Shown here piece by piece: positions 46,215 through 54,322 of a DNA stretch of 64,000 bases (its first letter is position 1; every line of letters begins with the position of its first letter). Made by a program: the position numbers and the translations under genes. The notes under the pieces are model-generated. The model made no database searches. It was not told the DNA's origin and saw nothing but the letters and a program-made list of their open reading frames with translations. This DNA comes from Burkholderiaceae bacterium (GTDB lineage Bacteria > Pseudomonadota > Gammaproteobacteria > Burkholderiales > Burkholderiaceae_E): NCBI GenBank assembly GCA_024235875.1, contig JACKLP010000001.1, forward strand, positions 310,001 to 374,000, read 5' to 3'.

Positions 46215-47753
46215 GTGAGCGATAGCCCGGCCCTCGAGCCTGTCGATCCGATCGACGAGAACCAGATCATCGCGGAGCGACGCGCCAAGCTCGCCCAGCT
46301 TCGCGCCGGCGACGCGCCGGCCTTTCCGAACGACTTCCGGCCCACCCATCAAGCCGGCACTCTGATCGAGCACCACGATCACAAGACCCGCGAGGTCCTC
46401 GAGCAGGAACAGGTCAAGGTGCGGATCGCCGGCCGCATGGTCCTCAAGCGGGTCCAGGGAAAGGCGAGTTTCGCGACCATCCAGGACGGTTCGACCGGTG
46501 CCAACCGGATCCAGATCTGGATGAACGATGCCGGCGTGGGCGCCAGCGCGCACGAAGCCTTCAAGCACTGGGATCTCGGTGACCTGGTCGGTGTCGATGG
46601 CGTCCTGTTCAAGACCCAGCGTGGCGAGCTGTCGGTGCGCTGCAGCGCCGTCCGGCTCCTGGCCAAGTCCCTGCGTCCCCTACCCGACAAGTTCCACGGC
46701 CTGGCCGACCAGGAAACCCGCTACCGGCAGCGCTATGTCGACCTGATCGTCACCGCCGAGTCACGCGATACCTTCGTCGCGCGCAGCCGCACCATCAACA
46801 CGATTCGCAACTTCATGGCCGAGCATGGGTTTCTCGAGGTCGAGACGCCGATGCTGCACCCGATCCCGGGCGGTGCCACCGCGCGCCCCTTCGAGACTCA
46901 CCACAACGCGCTCGATCAGCAGATGTTCCTGCGCATCGCACCCGAGCTGTACCTGAAGCGGCTCATCGTTGGCGGATTCGAGCGCGTATTCGAGATCAAT
47001 CGGAACTTCCGAAACGAGGGGGTGAGCCCGCGGCACAACCCCGAGTTCACCATGATGGAGTTCTACGCCGCCTACACCGACTACCGCTGGCTCATGGACT
47101 TCACCGAGCAGGTGCTGCGTCATGCGGCCGTGGCGGCGACGGGTAGCGCGGTGCTGAGTTTCCAGGGCCAACGCATCGACCTGGAACGCCCGTTCCAGCG
47201 TCTGACCATCGCCGAGGCGATCGCCACCCATGCACCGCGCTACAGCGCCGATCAACTCGTCGATGCGACCTATCTGCGCGGGGAACTGGCCCGACTCGGC
47301 TGCGATGTCGCCTCACCCCCGCTCAATGGTGCCGGACTCGGCGCGTTGCAGCTGGCGCTGTTCGAGGAGGTCGCCGAGCACCTGCTGATCCAGCCGACGT
47401 ATATCGTCGACTACCCGGTGGAGGTCTCTCCCCTGGCGCGGGAATCGGACAGCCGCCCGGGCATCACCGAGCGCTTCGAGCTGTTCATCACCGGCCGCGA
47501 GATCGCCAATGGGTTCTCCGAGCTCAATGATCCCGAGGACCAGGCGGCGCGCTTCCGACGCCAGGTCGAGGCCAAGGATGCTGGCGACGAAGAGGCGATG
47601 TACTACGACGCCGATTACATCCGTGCGCTCGAGTACGGCATGCCGCCCACCGGCGGTTGCGGCATCGGCATAGACCGGCTGATCATGCTGCTCACGGACA
47701 GCGCCAACATCCGTGACGTGATCCTTTTCCCTGCGCTCAAGCGCGAAGACTGA
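46215..47753 (+). CDS. lysS: Lysyl-tRNA synthetase, class II
   Basis: A 512-residue class II lysyl-tRNA synthetase that charges tRNA-Lys. The N-terminal OB-fold anticodon-binding domain (about 65-165) is followed by the catalytic core with motif 2 FRNEGVSPRHNPEFTMMEFY and motif 3 GCGIGIDRLIMLLT. The start is GTG at 46215, three bases after the prfB stop. The order rpfE-recJ-prfB-lysS is the same as in the Xanthomonas rpf region. The gene is convergent with iscX. Confidence 0.96.
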   Translation: MSDSPALEPVDPIDENQIIAERRAKLAQLRAGDAPAFPNDFRPTHQAGTLIEHHDHKTREVLEQEQVKVRIAGRMVLKRVQGKASFATIQDGSTGANRIQIWMNDAGVGASAHEAFKHWDLGDLVGVDGVLFKTQRGELSVRCSAVRLLAKSLRPLPDKFHGLADQETRYRQRYVDLIVTAESRDTFVARSRTINTIRNFMAEHGFLEVETPMLHPIPGGATARPFETHHNALDQQMFLRIAPELYLKRLIVGGFERVFEINRNFRNEGVSPRHNPEFTMMEFYAAYTDYRWLMDFTEQVLRHAAVAATGSAVLSFQGQRIDLERPFQRLTIAEAIATHAPRYSADQLVDATYLRGELARLGCDVASPPLNGAGLGALQLALFEEVAEHLLIQPTYIVDYPVEVSPLARESDSRPGITERFELFITGREIANGFSELNDPEDQAARFRRQVEAKDAGDEEAMYYDADYIRALEYGMPPTGGCGIGIDRLIMLLTDSANIRDVILFPALKRED

Positions 47754-47762
47754 GGCCCCGGT

Positions 47763-47957
47763 TCAGTCGGCCTCGTCGATCCAGGCCTGCTGAATCGCCT
47801 CGAGGATCTTCTCACCCGATCGATTGGGGTCGTCGTCGAAGCCGGGCAGCGCCATCACCCAACGGTGCAGGTCGGTGAAGCGCACGGCGGTCGGGTCGAC
47901 ATCAGGGTGCGCCTCGGTCAGGGCGATCGCTACATCCAGCGTATCGGTCCATTTCAT
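47763..47957 (-). CDS. iscX: Iron-sulfur cluster assembly protein IscX
   Basis: A 64-residue acidic protein of the IscX (YfhJ) family, which binds iron and IscS and tunes the rate of cluster assembly. The family pattern MKWTDTLDVAIAL, HPDVDPTAVRFTDLH and PGFDDDPNRSGEKILEAIQQAW is complete. AGGGGAG lies seven bases before the ATG. It is the last gene of the isc operon, 48 bases after fdx. Confidence 0.95.
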   Translation of the reverse strand: MKWTDTLDVAIALTEAHPDVDPTAVRFTDLHRWVMALPGFDDDPNRSGEKILEAIQQAWIDEAD

Positions 47958-48005
47958 CGGTCTTCTCCCCTCCTGGGCTTGGCCATCCGGGCCACGGCGC
48001 GCGGC

Positions 48006-48344
48006 TCACTGCTCCTCGCGCGCGTGGTTGATCGTGTAGCGCGGCAACTCGATCGTCAGGTCCTCGTCACCCACCTGGAGCTGACAAGACAGCCGCGAGG
48101 TCGCACTCAGGCCCCATGCCTTGTCCAGCATGTCGTCTTCCTCGTCCTCGGACGGATCGAGCGAGTCGAAGCCATCGCGCACGATCACGTGACAGGTCGT
48201 GCAGGCACAGGACATCTCGCAGGCGTGCTCGATCTCGATGCCGCGCGCAAGCAGTTCGCGACACAGATTCGTGCCGGCCTCGACCTCGAAATCGGCGCCT
48301 TGCGGGCAAAGCCGCTCGTGCGGCAGTACCACGATCCTCGTCAT
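48006..48344 (-). CDS. fdx: ISC-type [2Fe-2S] ferredoxin
   Basis: A 112-residue adrenodoxin-type ferredoxin that supplies electrons for cluster assembly on IscU. Cluster cysteines are Cys42, Cys48 and Cys51 in ACEMSCACTTC, with the fourth in RLSCQLQV. The ATG at 48344 lies one base after the hscA stop codon. Confidence 0.95.
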   Translation of the reverse strand: MTRIVVLPHERLCPQGADFEVEAGTNLCRELLARGIEIEHACEMSCACTTCHVIVRDGFDSLDPSEDEEDDMLDKAWGLSATSRLSCQLQVGDEDLTIELPRYTINHAREEQ

Positions 48345-48345
48345 T

Positions 48346-50277
48346 TCAGCTTCCAATGTCATCGATTCGGGTGCCCGCCAGCGCGCGCGCGATCGAGCGA
48401 TCCATACGCTGGGCCGCGAAGGCCTCGGTGCCGATCGACACCGATTCGATCGCGGCGCGGATCGCGTCGCGGTCGGACCCCGCTCGCGCCGCGCGCATCT
48501 TCTCGAGCAGGCGCGTGATCTCGGCACGCTCGGCCTCGGACAGCAGATCACCGTCGGCGGCCAGGGCGGAACTCGTGGCTTCGTCGAGCCGGTCCGCCTC
48601 GACCTGCTGCTCGCGCAACGCCCTCGCCTCCATGTCTTGCGCCGCCGACTCGAAGGAATCGCGAAGCATGCCGGCGATCTCATCCTCGCTCAGTCCGTAC
48701 GAGGGTTTGACAGCCACCGATGCCTCGATGCCGCTGGAGAGCTCGCGGGCCGAAACCGAGAGCAAGCCGTCCGCGTCGACCTGGAAGGTCACCCGGATCC
48801 GGGCGGCACCAGCCGCCATCGGGGGAATGCCTCGCAGTTCGAAGCGAGCCAGCGAGCGGCAGTCGGATACCAGTTCGCGCTCGCCCTGAACCACATGGAT
48901 CGCCATCGCGGTCTGGCCGTCCCGGTAGGTGGTGAACTCCTGGCCACGCGCGGTCGGAATGGTGGAGTTTCGAGGAATCACGCGCTCGACCAGACCGCCC
49001 ATCGTCTCGAGTCCAAGCGAAAGCGGGATGACGTCCAGCAGCAGCCAATCGCCATCGACCGAGCGGTTTCCGACGAGCTGGTTCGCCTGCAGGGCCGCCC
49101 CGATCGCGACCACCTGATCCGGATCCAGGTCGACATGGGGGGCGCGCTCGAAAAGGCGTGCCACCTCGCGGCGCACCATCGGCATCCGCGTCGAGCCGCC
49201 AACGAGCACGATGTCGCGGACCTCGGACGGGCCCACGCCGGCATCGTGAAGGGTGTCCCTGCACGCCTGGAGGGTACGCTCGAGCAGGTCGCTGCATAGC
49301 GACTCGAAGCGTTCGCGGCTCAGTGGCAGCTTGACCCGGCTCTGGTCCGAGAGCGGCACGTCGAAGGTCGTTCGATCGCTCTTGGACAAGGCCTCCTTGG
49401 CGCGCCTCGCTTCGCCGATCAGCGCTCGCAGATCGCGCGCGTCCAGCGCCGAAGGCCGATCGCCATCGGCATCGTTGCCCGCCGCGGCGGCCAGGTCGAG
49501 CGTTTCGTGTGCCCCGGCCAGGCCGGTCTCGCGCAGCGCCCAGGCGACGATGCGCCGATCGAAGTCGTCGCCCCCCAACGCCGAGTCGCCACCGGTCGCG
49601 ATCACCTCGAAGACCCCCTTGTTCAGGCGCAGGACCGACACGTCGAAGGTGCCGCCACCCAGGTCGTAGATCGCGTAGATTCCCTCGGAGGCGTTATCGA
49701 GCCCGTAGGCGATGGCCGCCGCCGTCGGCTCGTTGAGCAGCCGCAGAACGCTCAGCCCCGCCAGGGCCGCGGCGTCCTTCGTGGCCTGGCGCTGCGCATC
49801 GTCGAAATAGGCGGGGACCGTGATCACCGCGCCATCGACCGGATGACCCAGCGAAGCCTCGGCGCGGGCACGCAGCACCCGCAGGATCTCGGCCGATACC
49901 TCGACCGGCGTGCGATCGCCGGCCCGAGTACGCAGACGGACCATGCCTGGGGCCTCGAGCAACTCGTAGGGCGTCGGATACCGTCGCGCTTCTTCGAAGC
50001 CCCGACCCATCAATCGTTTGACCGACACGATCGTATTGGTCGGATCGGCCACGGCCTTGCCCAAGGCTTCGTCACCGACCACGACCCGGGCACCCTCGAG
50101 GTAGCGGACGACGGATGGCAGCAGCGCATGCCCGCTTTCGTCGCGAATCACCTCGGCTATGCTGGAGCGGACCGTGGCGACCAGGGAATTGGTCGTCCCC
50201 AGGTCGATGCCGATCGCGTACTTGCGCTGATGCGGATCAGGGCTCTCGCCGGGCTCGGAAATCTGAAGTAGTGCCAT
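48346..50277 (-). CDS. hscA: Fe-S assembly Hsp70 chaperone HscA
   Basis: A 643-residue Hsp70 specialised for iron-sulfur assembly. The N-terminal ATPase domain (about 18-390) has GIDLGTTNSLVA, YDLGGGTFDVS and LVGGSTRMP. The C-terminal part is the substrate-binding domain, which in this family recognises the LPPVK motif of IscU; that motif is present in the iscU gene here. ATG at 50277 fits the family N-terminus; upstream in-frame codons are not needed. It follows hscB by 19 bases. Confidence 0.96.
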   Translation of the reverse strand: MALLQISEPGESPDPHQRKYAIGIDLGTTNSLVATVRSSIAEVIRDESGHALLPSVVRYLEGARVVVGDEALGKAVADPTNTIVSVKRLMGRGFEEARRYPTPYELLEAPGMVRLRTRAGDRTPVEVSAEILRVLRARAEASLGHPVDGAVITVPAYFDDAQRQATKDAAALAGLSVLRLLNEPTAAAIAYGLDNASEGIYAIYDLGGGTFDVSVLRLNKGVFEVIATGGDSALGGDDFDRRIVAWALRETGLAGAHETLDLAAAAGNDADGDRPSALDARDLRALIGEARRAKEALSKSDRTTFDVPLSDQSRVKLPLSRERFESLCSDLLERTLQACRDTLHDAGVGPSEVRDIVLVGGSTRMPMVRREVARLFERAPHVDLDPDQVVAIGAALQANQLVGNRSVDGDWLLLDVIPLSLGLETMGGLVERVIPRNSTIPTARGQEFTTYRDGQTAMAIHVVQGERELVSDCRSLARFELRGIPPMAAGAARIRVTFQVDADGLLSVSARELSSGIEASVAVKPSYGLSEDEIAGMLRDSFESAAQDMEARALREQQVEADRLDEATSSALAADGDLLSEAERAEITRLLEKMRAARAGSDRDAIRAAIESVSIGTEAFAAQRMDRSIARALAGTRIDDIGS

Positions 50278-50296
50278 GGTCGTCCGTTCGGTTCGA

Positions 50297-50824
50297 TCAA
50301 GCGCCCAACGCGCGCTGGGCAACGGCCAGCTCTTGCCGGAATCGCTCGATGAACATCAGCTTTCTCACCTCGGCGGCCGGATCGCCGTCCTCATCCCGGT
50401 CGAGCAGTCCGGCCAGGCGTTCATGAATCGACTGTCTGTGCGCATCGACTTGCGCCCGCAGTTCGAGCAGCGCTTCAGGATTCCCGTCCTCGCGGACCTC
50501 GTCGAGCGTTTCGCGCCAACTCATCTGGGCCATCAGGAACTCGGGCGGCATCGCGGTATTGCTCTCGGCCTCGACGTCCAGCCCGCGTAGTTCACACAGG
50601 TAACGAGCGCGTGCCAACGGTTCCGACAGTGTCTGGAAGGCCTCGTTGGCCCGGCTCGCGAGTTGCATTGCAATCCGACGCTCGGTCTGCCCGGCAGCCG
50701 CGAACCGGTCGGGATGCACGGCTGCCTGGACACGCCGATAGGCATCCGATACCCGCTCCGGCTCGACCTCGAATCGCTCGGGCAGGCCCAGGAACTCGAA
50801 CAATGACTTGGTCAAAACACTCAT
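50297..50824 (-). CDS. hscB: Fe-S assembly J-type co-chaperone HscB
   Basis: A 175-residue J-domain protein that delivers IscU to HscA and stimulates its ATPase. The HPD motif is at residues 37-39 (AVHPDRFAAAG) and the C-terminal three-helix HscB domain carries MSWRETLDEVRE. The start is ATG at 50824. It is separated from iscA by 156 bases that contain a terminator-like hairpin. Confidence 0.95.
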   Translation of the reverse strand: MSVLTKSLFEFLGLPERFEVEPERVSDAYRRVQAAVHPDRFAAAGQTERRIAMQLASRANEAFQTLSEPLARARYLCELRGLDVEAESNTAMPPEFLMAQMSWRETLDEVREDGNPEALLELRAQVDAHRQSIHERLAGLLDRDEDGDPAAEVRKLMFIERFRQELAVAQRALGA

Positions 50825-50901
50825 GACTGCTCTCTACGCGCGCCGCCGTCGCATTCGCGCTCCCCGATGACAAGCGTCGGCTGCTCACGGGCCCCAACGA
50901 C

Positions 50902-50924
50902 AAAAGAGGCGGTCTGCCCGCCTC
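50902..50924 (-). terminator. Terminator-like hairpin between iscA and hscB
   Basis: GAGGCGG pairs with CCGCCTC around a five-base loop, followed on the minus strand by TTTTG. A second hairpin (CCCCTTG with CAAGGGG) lies just upstream at 50943-50960 without a T-tract. They sit in the 156-base gap inside the isc operon, so they probably reduce but do not stop transcription into hscBA-fdx-iscX. Confidence 0.65.
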
Positions 50925-50980
50925 CGAATCACGGACCGGGCTCCCCTTGCCAACAAGGGGACCCGCGACCGCCGGCCAAG

Positions 50981-51304
50981 TCAGACCGTGAACGACTCCC
51001 CGCAGCCGCATTCGCCCTTGACATTCGGGTTGCGGAACTGGAAACCCTCGTTGAGCCCCTCCCGAACGAAATCGAGCTCGGTCCCATCGATGTAGGCAAG
51101 GCTTTTCGGATCGACGAAGACGCTCACGCCGTGGCTTTCGAATTGTGTGTCTTCGGGCATCGCCTCGTCGGCGTACTCGAGCTTGTAGGCCAGGCCCGAG
51201 CAACCCGTGGTTCGCACCCCGACCCTCAGGCCGATGCCCTTGCCCCGTTTCTGCAGGTACCGGCTGACATGCGTCGCGGCGGATTCGGTGAGTGTGACAG
51301 CCAT
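50981..51304 (-). CDS. iscA: Iron-sulfur cluster assembly/transfer protein IscA
   Basis: A 107-residue A-type carrier. The three conserved cysteines are Cys35 in TTGCSGLAY, and Cys99 and Cys101 in GECGCGESF. It passes clusters or iron to target proteins. The ATG at 51304 lies 25 bases after the iscU stop; a longer in-frame extension runs into iscU and is rejected. Confidence 0.95.
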   Translation of the reverse strand: MAVTLTESAATHVSRYLQKRGKGIGLRVGVRTTGCSGLAYKLEYADEAMPEDTQFESHGVSVFVDPKSLAYIDGTELDFVREGLNEGFQFRNPNVKGECGCGESFTV

Positions 51305-51329
51305 CGTGCCCCCTCTCGTTTGGCCGCTC

Positions 51330-51737
51330 TCAGGCCGCCTTCTGGTCCGACGCAGTCGCGCCGTGCTTCTTGCGGTAGTCGTCGACCGCAGCCTTGATCG
51401 CATCCTCGGCCAGGATCGAGCAATGAATCTTGACCGGCGGCAGCGCCAACTCCTCGGCGATCGCCGTGTTCTTGATCGAGCCCGCCTCGTCGAGCGTCTT
51501 GCCCTTGACCCATTCGGTGATCAGTGACGACGACGCGATCGCCGAGCCACAACCGTAGGTCTTGAAGCGCGCGTCCTCGATCACACCGGCTTCGTTGACC
51601 TTGATCTGCAGCTTCATCACGTCGCCGCAGGCCGGCGCGCCCACCATGCCGGTGCCGACATGCGGGTCCTTCTTGTCGAAGGAGCCCACGTTCCTCGGGT
51701 TTTCGTAGTGGTCGATGACTTTTTCGCTGTAAGACAT
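51330..51737 (-). CDS. iscU: Iron-sulfur cluster scaffold protein IscU
   Basis: A 135-residue scaffold on which [2Fe-2S] and [4Fe-4S] clusters are built. Cluster ligands Cys37 (PACGD), Cys63 (YGCGSAIASS) and Cys106 with His105 are present. The chaperone recognition motif LPPVK is at residues 99-103. It is encoded between iscS and iscA. Confidence 0.97.
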   Translation of the reverse strand: MSYSEKVIDHYENPRNVGSFDKKDPHVGTGMVGAPACGDVMKLQIKVNEAGVIEDARFKTYGCGSAIASSSLITEWVKGKTLDEAGSIKNTAIAEELALPPVKIHCSILAEDAIKAAVDDYRKKHGATASDQKAA

Positions 51738-51804
51738 GACTGTCTTCCCTTACCTTGATGACAATTGATTCGGTTCGATTCCGACGGCGTCCGGGGCTCC
51801 CGCG

Positions 51805-53013
51805 TCAGTGCGCGGCCCACTGGACCGAGTCGAGGTCGACTCCTTCCTGCACCATTTCCCAGAGTGGCGACATCTCACGCAGCTTTGCCACCTTGGACTG
51901 CATCAATCGGACGGCGTAGTCGATCTCTTCCTCGGTCGAGAAGCGGCCCACCGTGAAACGGATCGAACTATGCGCGAGCTCGTCGCTGCGACCGAGCGCG
52001 CGCAACACATACGAAGGCTCCAGGCTGGCCGAGGTACAGGCCGAACCACTGGACACCGCGATGTCCTTGACCGCCATCATCAGGGACTCGCCCTCGACAT
52101 AGTTGAAGCTGACGTTCAGGTTGTGCGGCACACGGTGCTCGAGGTGGCCGTTCACATAGACCTCGGGCATCTCCCGAAGTCCATCGAGCAAGCGGTCGCG
52201 CAGCGCACCGATACGGCGGTTTTCCGCGTCCATCTCGAGTCTCGCGAGCCTGAAGGCCTCGCCCATGCCGACGATTTGATGGGTCGGCAAGGTGCCCGAT
52301 CGCATGCCGCGCTCGTGGCCGCCACCGTGGATCTGGGCTTCCAGCCTGACCCGCGGCTTGCGCCTGACATACAAGGCGCCGACGCCCTTGGGACCGTAGA
52401 CCTTGTGTGCCGAGAACGACATCAGATCGACCTTCAGGGACTGCAGATCGATCGGCAGCTTGCCTGCGGCCTGGGCCGAATCGACATGAAACAGGATCTT
52501 GCGCTCACGGCAGATGTCGCCAAATGCCGCGATGTCCTGAACCACGCCGATCTCATTGTTGACGAACATGACAGACGCGAGAACCGTGTCTTCGCGCAGC
52601 GCCGCGGCAAAGGCCTGCGGGCTGACCATGCCGTCGGCGTCGACGTCGAGGTAGGTCACCTCGAAGCCATGGCGCTCGAGCTCGCGCATCGTATCGAGCG
52701 TGGCCTTGTGCTCGGTCTTCACCGTCACCAAGTGTCGCCCGCGCTCGCGATAGAACTGCGCCGCCCCCTTGAGCGCCAGGTTGATCGATTCGGTCGCGCC
52801 CGAGGTCCAGACGATCTCGCGCGGATCACAGTTGACCAGAGCCGCGACCTCCTTGCGCGCATTCTCGACCGCCTGCTCGGCGGTCCAGCCGAAGGCGTGG
52901 CTGCGCGACGCGGGATTGCCGAAATGCTCTCGCAGGAACGGAAGCATCGTGTCGACCACCCGGGGATCGACCGGCGTGGTCGCGGAATAGTCGAGGTAGA
53001 TCGGGAGTTGCAT
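51805..53013 (-). CDS. iscS: Cysteine desulfurase IscS
   Basis: A 402-residue PLP enzyme that takes sulfur from cysteine for clusters and tRNA thiolation. The PLP lysine is Lys204 in SFSAHKVYGPKG and the persulfide cysteine is Cys326 in SSGSACTSAS on the long mobile loop of group I desulfurases. The C-terminus (LREMSPLWEM) is the IscU-docking region. ATG at 53013 lies 19 bases after iscR. Confidence 0.97.
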   Translation of the reverse strand: MQLPIYLDYSATTPVDPRVVDTMLPFLREHFGNPASRSHAFGWTAEQAVENARKEVAALVNCDPREIVWTSGATESINLALKGAAQFYRERGRHLVTVKTEHKATLDTMRELERHGFEVTYLDVDADGMVSPQAFAAALREDTVLASVMFVNNEIGVVQDIAAFGDICRERKILFHVDSAQAAGKLPIDLQSLKVDLMSFSAHKVYGPKGVGALYVRRKPRVRLEAQIHGGGHERGMRSGTLPTHQIVGMGEAFRLARLEMDAENRRIGALRDRLLDGLREMPEVYVNGHLEHRVPHNLNVSFNYVEGESLMMAVKDIAVSSGSACTSASLEPSYVLRALGRSDELAHSSIRFTVGRFSTEEEIDYAVRLMQSKVAKLREMSPLWEMVQEGVDLDSVQWAAH

Positions 53014-53032
53014 GATGTGTTCCGAATAGTGA

Positions 53033-53560
53033 TCAGAGCGTGGTCAGGCGGCCGTTGTCGAGCTTGATCGACTGCAGCGTGGAGGTCGGGAACTCGAGCG
53101 CGGCTCGATGCTCCTTGACTGCCGGCACCGCACGCGGCGCGCCGCCCGCCTGCCGCTCGCGCTGGCCTTCGACCAGCGATGCCAGGGTCACGGAGTCGAG
53201 ATAGTCGATCATCTTGCGGTTGAGCGTGGCCCACAATTCGTGGGTCATGCACGGGCCGTCGTCCTCGCAGTTTTCCTTGCCGCCGCACTGGGTCGCGTCC
53301 AGGGGCTCGTCGACCGCGAAGATGATGTCGGCCACGGTGATGTTCTTCATGTTGCGGCCAAGCGTGTAGCCGCCACCGGGGCCGCGCGTACTTTCGACCA
53401 ACTCGTGCCGGCGCAGCTTGCCGAACAATTGCTCCAGGTACGACAGCGAGATTTTCTGACGCTGACTGATGCCCGCCAAGGTCACCGGCCCCTGCTGCTC
53501 GCGCAGCGCCAGGTCGATCATGGCAGTCACCGCGAAACGTCCTTTGGTAGTGAGTCGCAT
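53033..53560 (-). CDS. iscR: Rrf2-family regulator IscR
   Basis: A 175-residue Rrf2 winged-helix repressor that senses iron-sulfur status. Cluster ligands Cys92, Cys98, Cys104 and His107 (QCGGKENCEDDGPCMTH) have the same numbering as E. coli IscR. With its [2Fe-2S] cluster it represses its own operon. The ATG at 53560 fits; an in-frame start at 53593 is less likely. First gene of iscRSUA-hscBA-fdx-iscX, with an operator immediately upstream. Confidence 0.96.
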   Translation of the reverse strand: MRLTTKGRFAVTAMIDLALREQQGPVTLAGISQRQKISLSYLEQLFGKLRRHELVESTRGPGGGYTLGRNMKNITVADIIFAVDEPLDATQCGGKENCEDDGPCMTHELWATLNRKMIDYLDSVTLASLVEGQRERQAGGAPRAVPAVKEHRAALEFPTSTLQSIKLDNGRLTTL

Positions 53561-53606
53561 GGATCTGTTCCTCTGGGCAGAAGAGGGAAGCACTTCCCCT
53601 CTTTCC

Positions 53607-53621
53607 CGACTATTTTAGTCG
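53607..53621 (-). promoter_or_regulatory. IscR type 1 operator overlapping the isc promoter -10 box
   Basis: CGACTATTTTAGTCG is a perfect inverted repeat. Read on the minus strand (CGACTAAAATAGTCGG) it fits the type 1 IscR consensus, YGACTR-www-YAGTCRR, at every core position. The central TAAAAT matches a -10 box at five of six bases, so bound IscR would block the promoter. A short hairpin (53582-53602, AGAGGGAAG with CTTCCCCTCT) lies in the leader between this site and the iscR start. Confidence 0.8.
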
Positions 53622-53707
53622 AGAATCCGTGGCCACCACCAGACACACCCCATCCGCGGTATGGGTTTTGCCTCGGGCCGGGCGTACGGGCCCGGTCGCC
53701 AAAAGAC

Positions 53708-53732
53708 AAGGGGGCGCGAGTCGCGCCCCCTT
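53708..53732 (-). terminator. Intrinsic terminator after the phosphatase gene
   Basis: AAGGGGGCG (53708-53716) pairs with CGCCCCCTT (53724-53732) around a seven-base loop. On the minus strand GTCTTTTGG follows. It lies 17 bases beyond the phosphatase stop and isolates it from the isc operon. Confidence 0.75.
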
Positions 53733-53748
53733 GCGGCCGATACCCGGA

Positions 53749-54270
53749 TCAGGCGGCGGCAACCTGCGTGGCGCGGCGCTTCACGAGCTCGAGCAGGCCG
53801 TTGCAGGCATCCTCGATGTAGTCGAGGACCTGCTCGAAACCAGCCTGATTCCCGTAGTAAGGGTCGGGAATCGTGGCGGTCTCATGCTCGCTGGCGAAAC
53901 GCATCAGGAGCTGCAGCTTGTGCTTGGAAGACTTGGGCGCAAGCTGCTGCAGCGCCGAGAGATTGTCCCAGTCCATGGCCAGCACCAGGTCGAACAGCTC
54001 GAAGTCGACCTCGCTGATCCGACGCGCCCGCAGGTCGTCGATGCTGACGCCGCGCTTGGCGGTGGCAGCCTGGGCGCGCTTGTCAGGCCCTTCGTTGAGA
54101 TGAAAAGCGTGCGTGCCCGCCGAATCGACGGTCACGATCCCCTCGAGGCCTGCCTGTCGAACCATATGCCGGAACATTCCCTCGGCCATCGGCGACCGAC
54201 AGATGTTGCCCATGCATACGAACAGAACACGGGTGCTCAAGCCAAACGCGATCGGTTCTCTTTTTCCCAT
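53749..54270 (-). CDS. Low-molecular-weight protein tyrosine phosphatase
   Basis: A 173-residue phosphatase. The P-loop C-x5-R-S is CMGNICRSP with Cys19 and Arg25, and the general acid Asp lies in IPDPYYG. Such enzymes dephosphorylate tyrosine kinases that control exopolysaccharide, or other phosphoproteins. ATG at 54270 has GGAAA upstream; an ATG at 54294 with GGAAGA is an alternative that adds eight residues. It follows uvrB on the same strand and precedes isc. No tyrosine kinase is seen nearby. Confidence 0.9.
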   Translation of the reverse strand: MGKREPIAFGLSTRVLFVCMGNICRSPMAEGMFRHMVRQAGLEGIVTVDSAGTHAFHLNEGPDKRAQAATAKRGVSIDDLRARRISEVDFELFDLVLAMDWDNLSALQQLAPKSSKHKLQLLMRFASEHETATIPDPYYGNQAGFEQVLDYIEDACNGLLELVKRRATQVAAA

Positions 54271-54322
54271 TGCAATTTCCGAAGACGAATCCATATTTCT
54301 TCCGGCCAGGCGGCGGAGCCTG

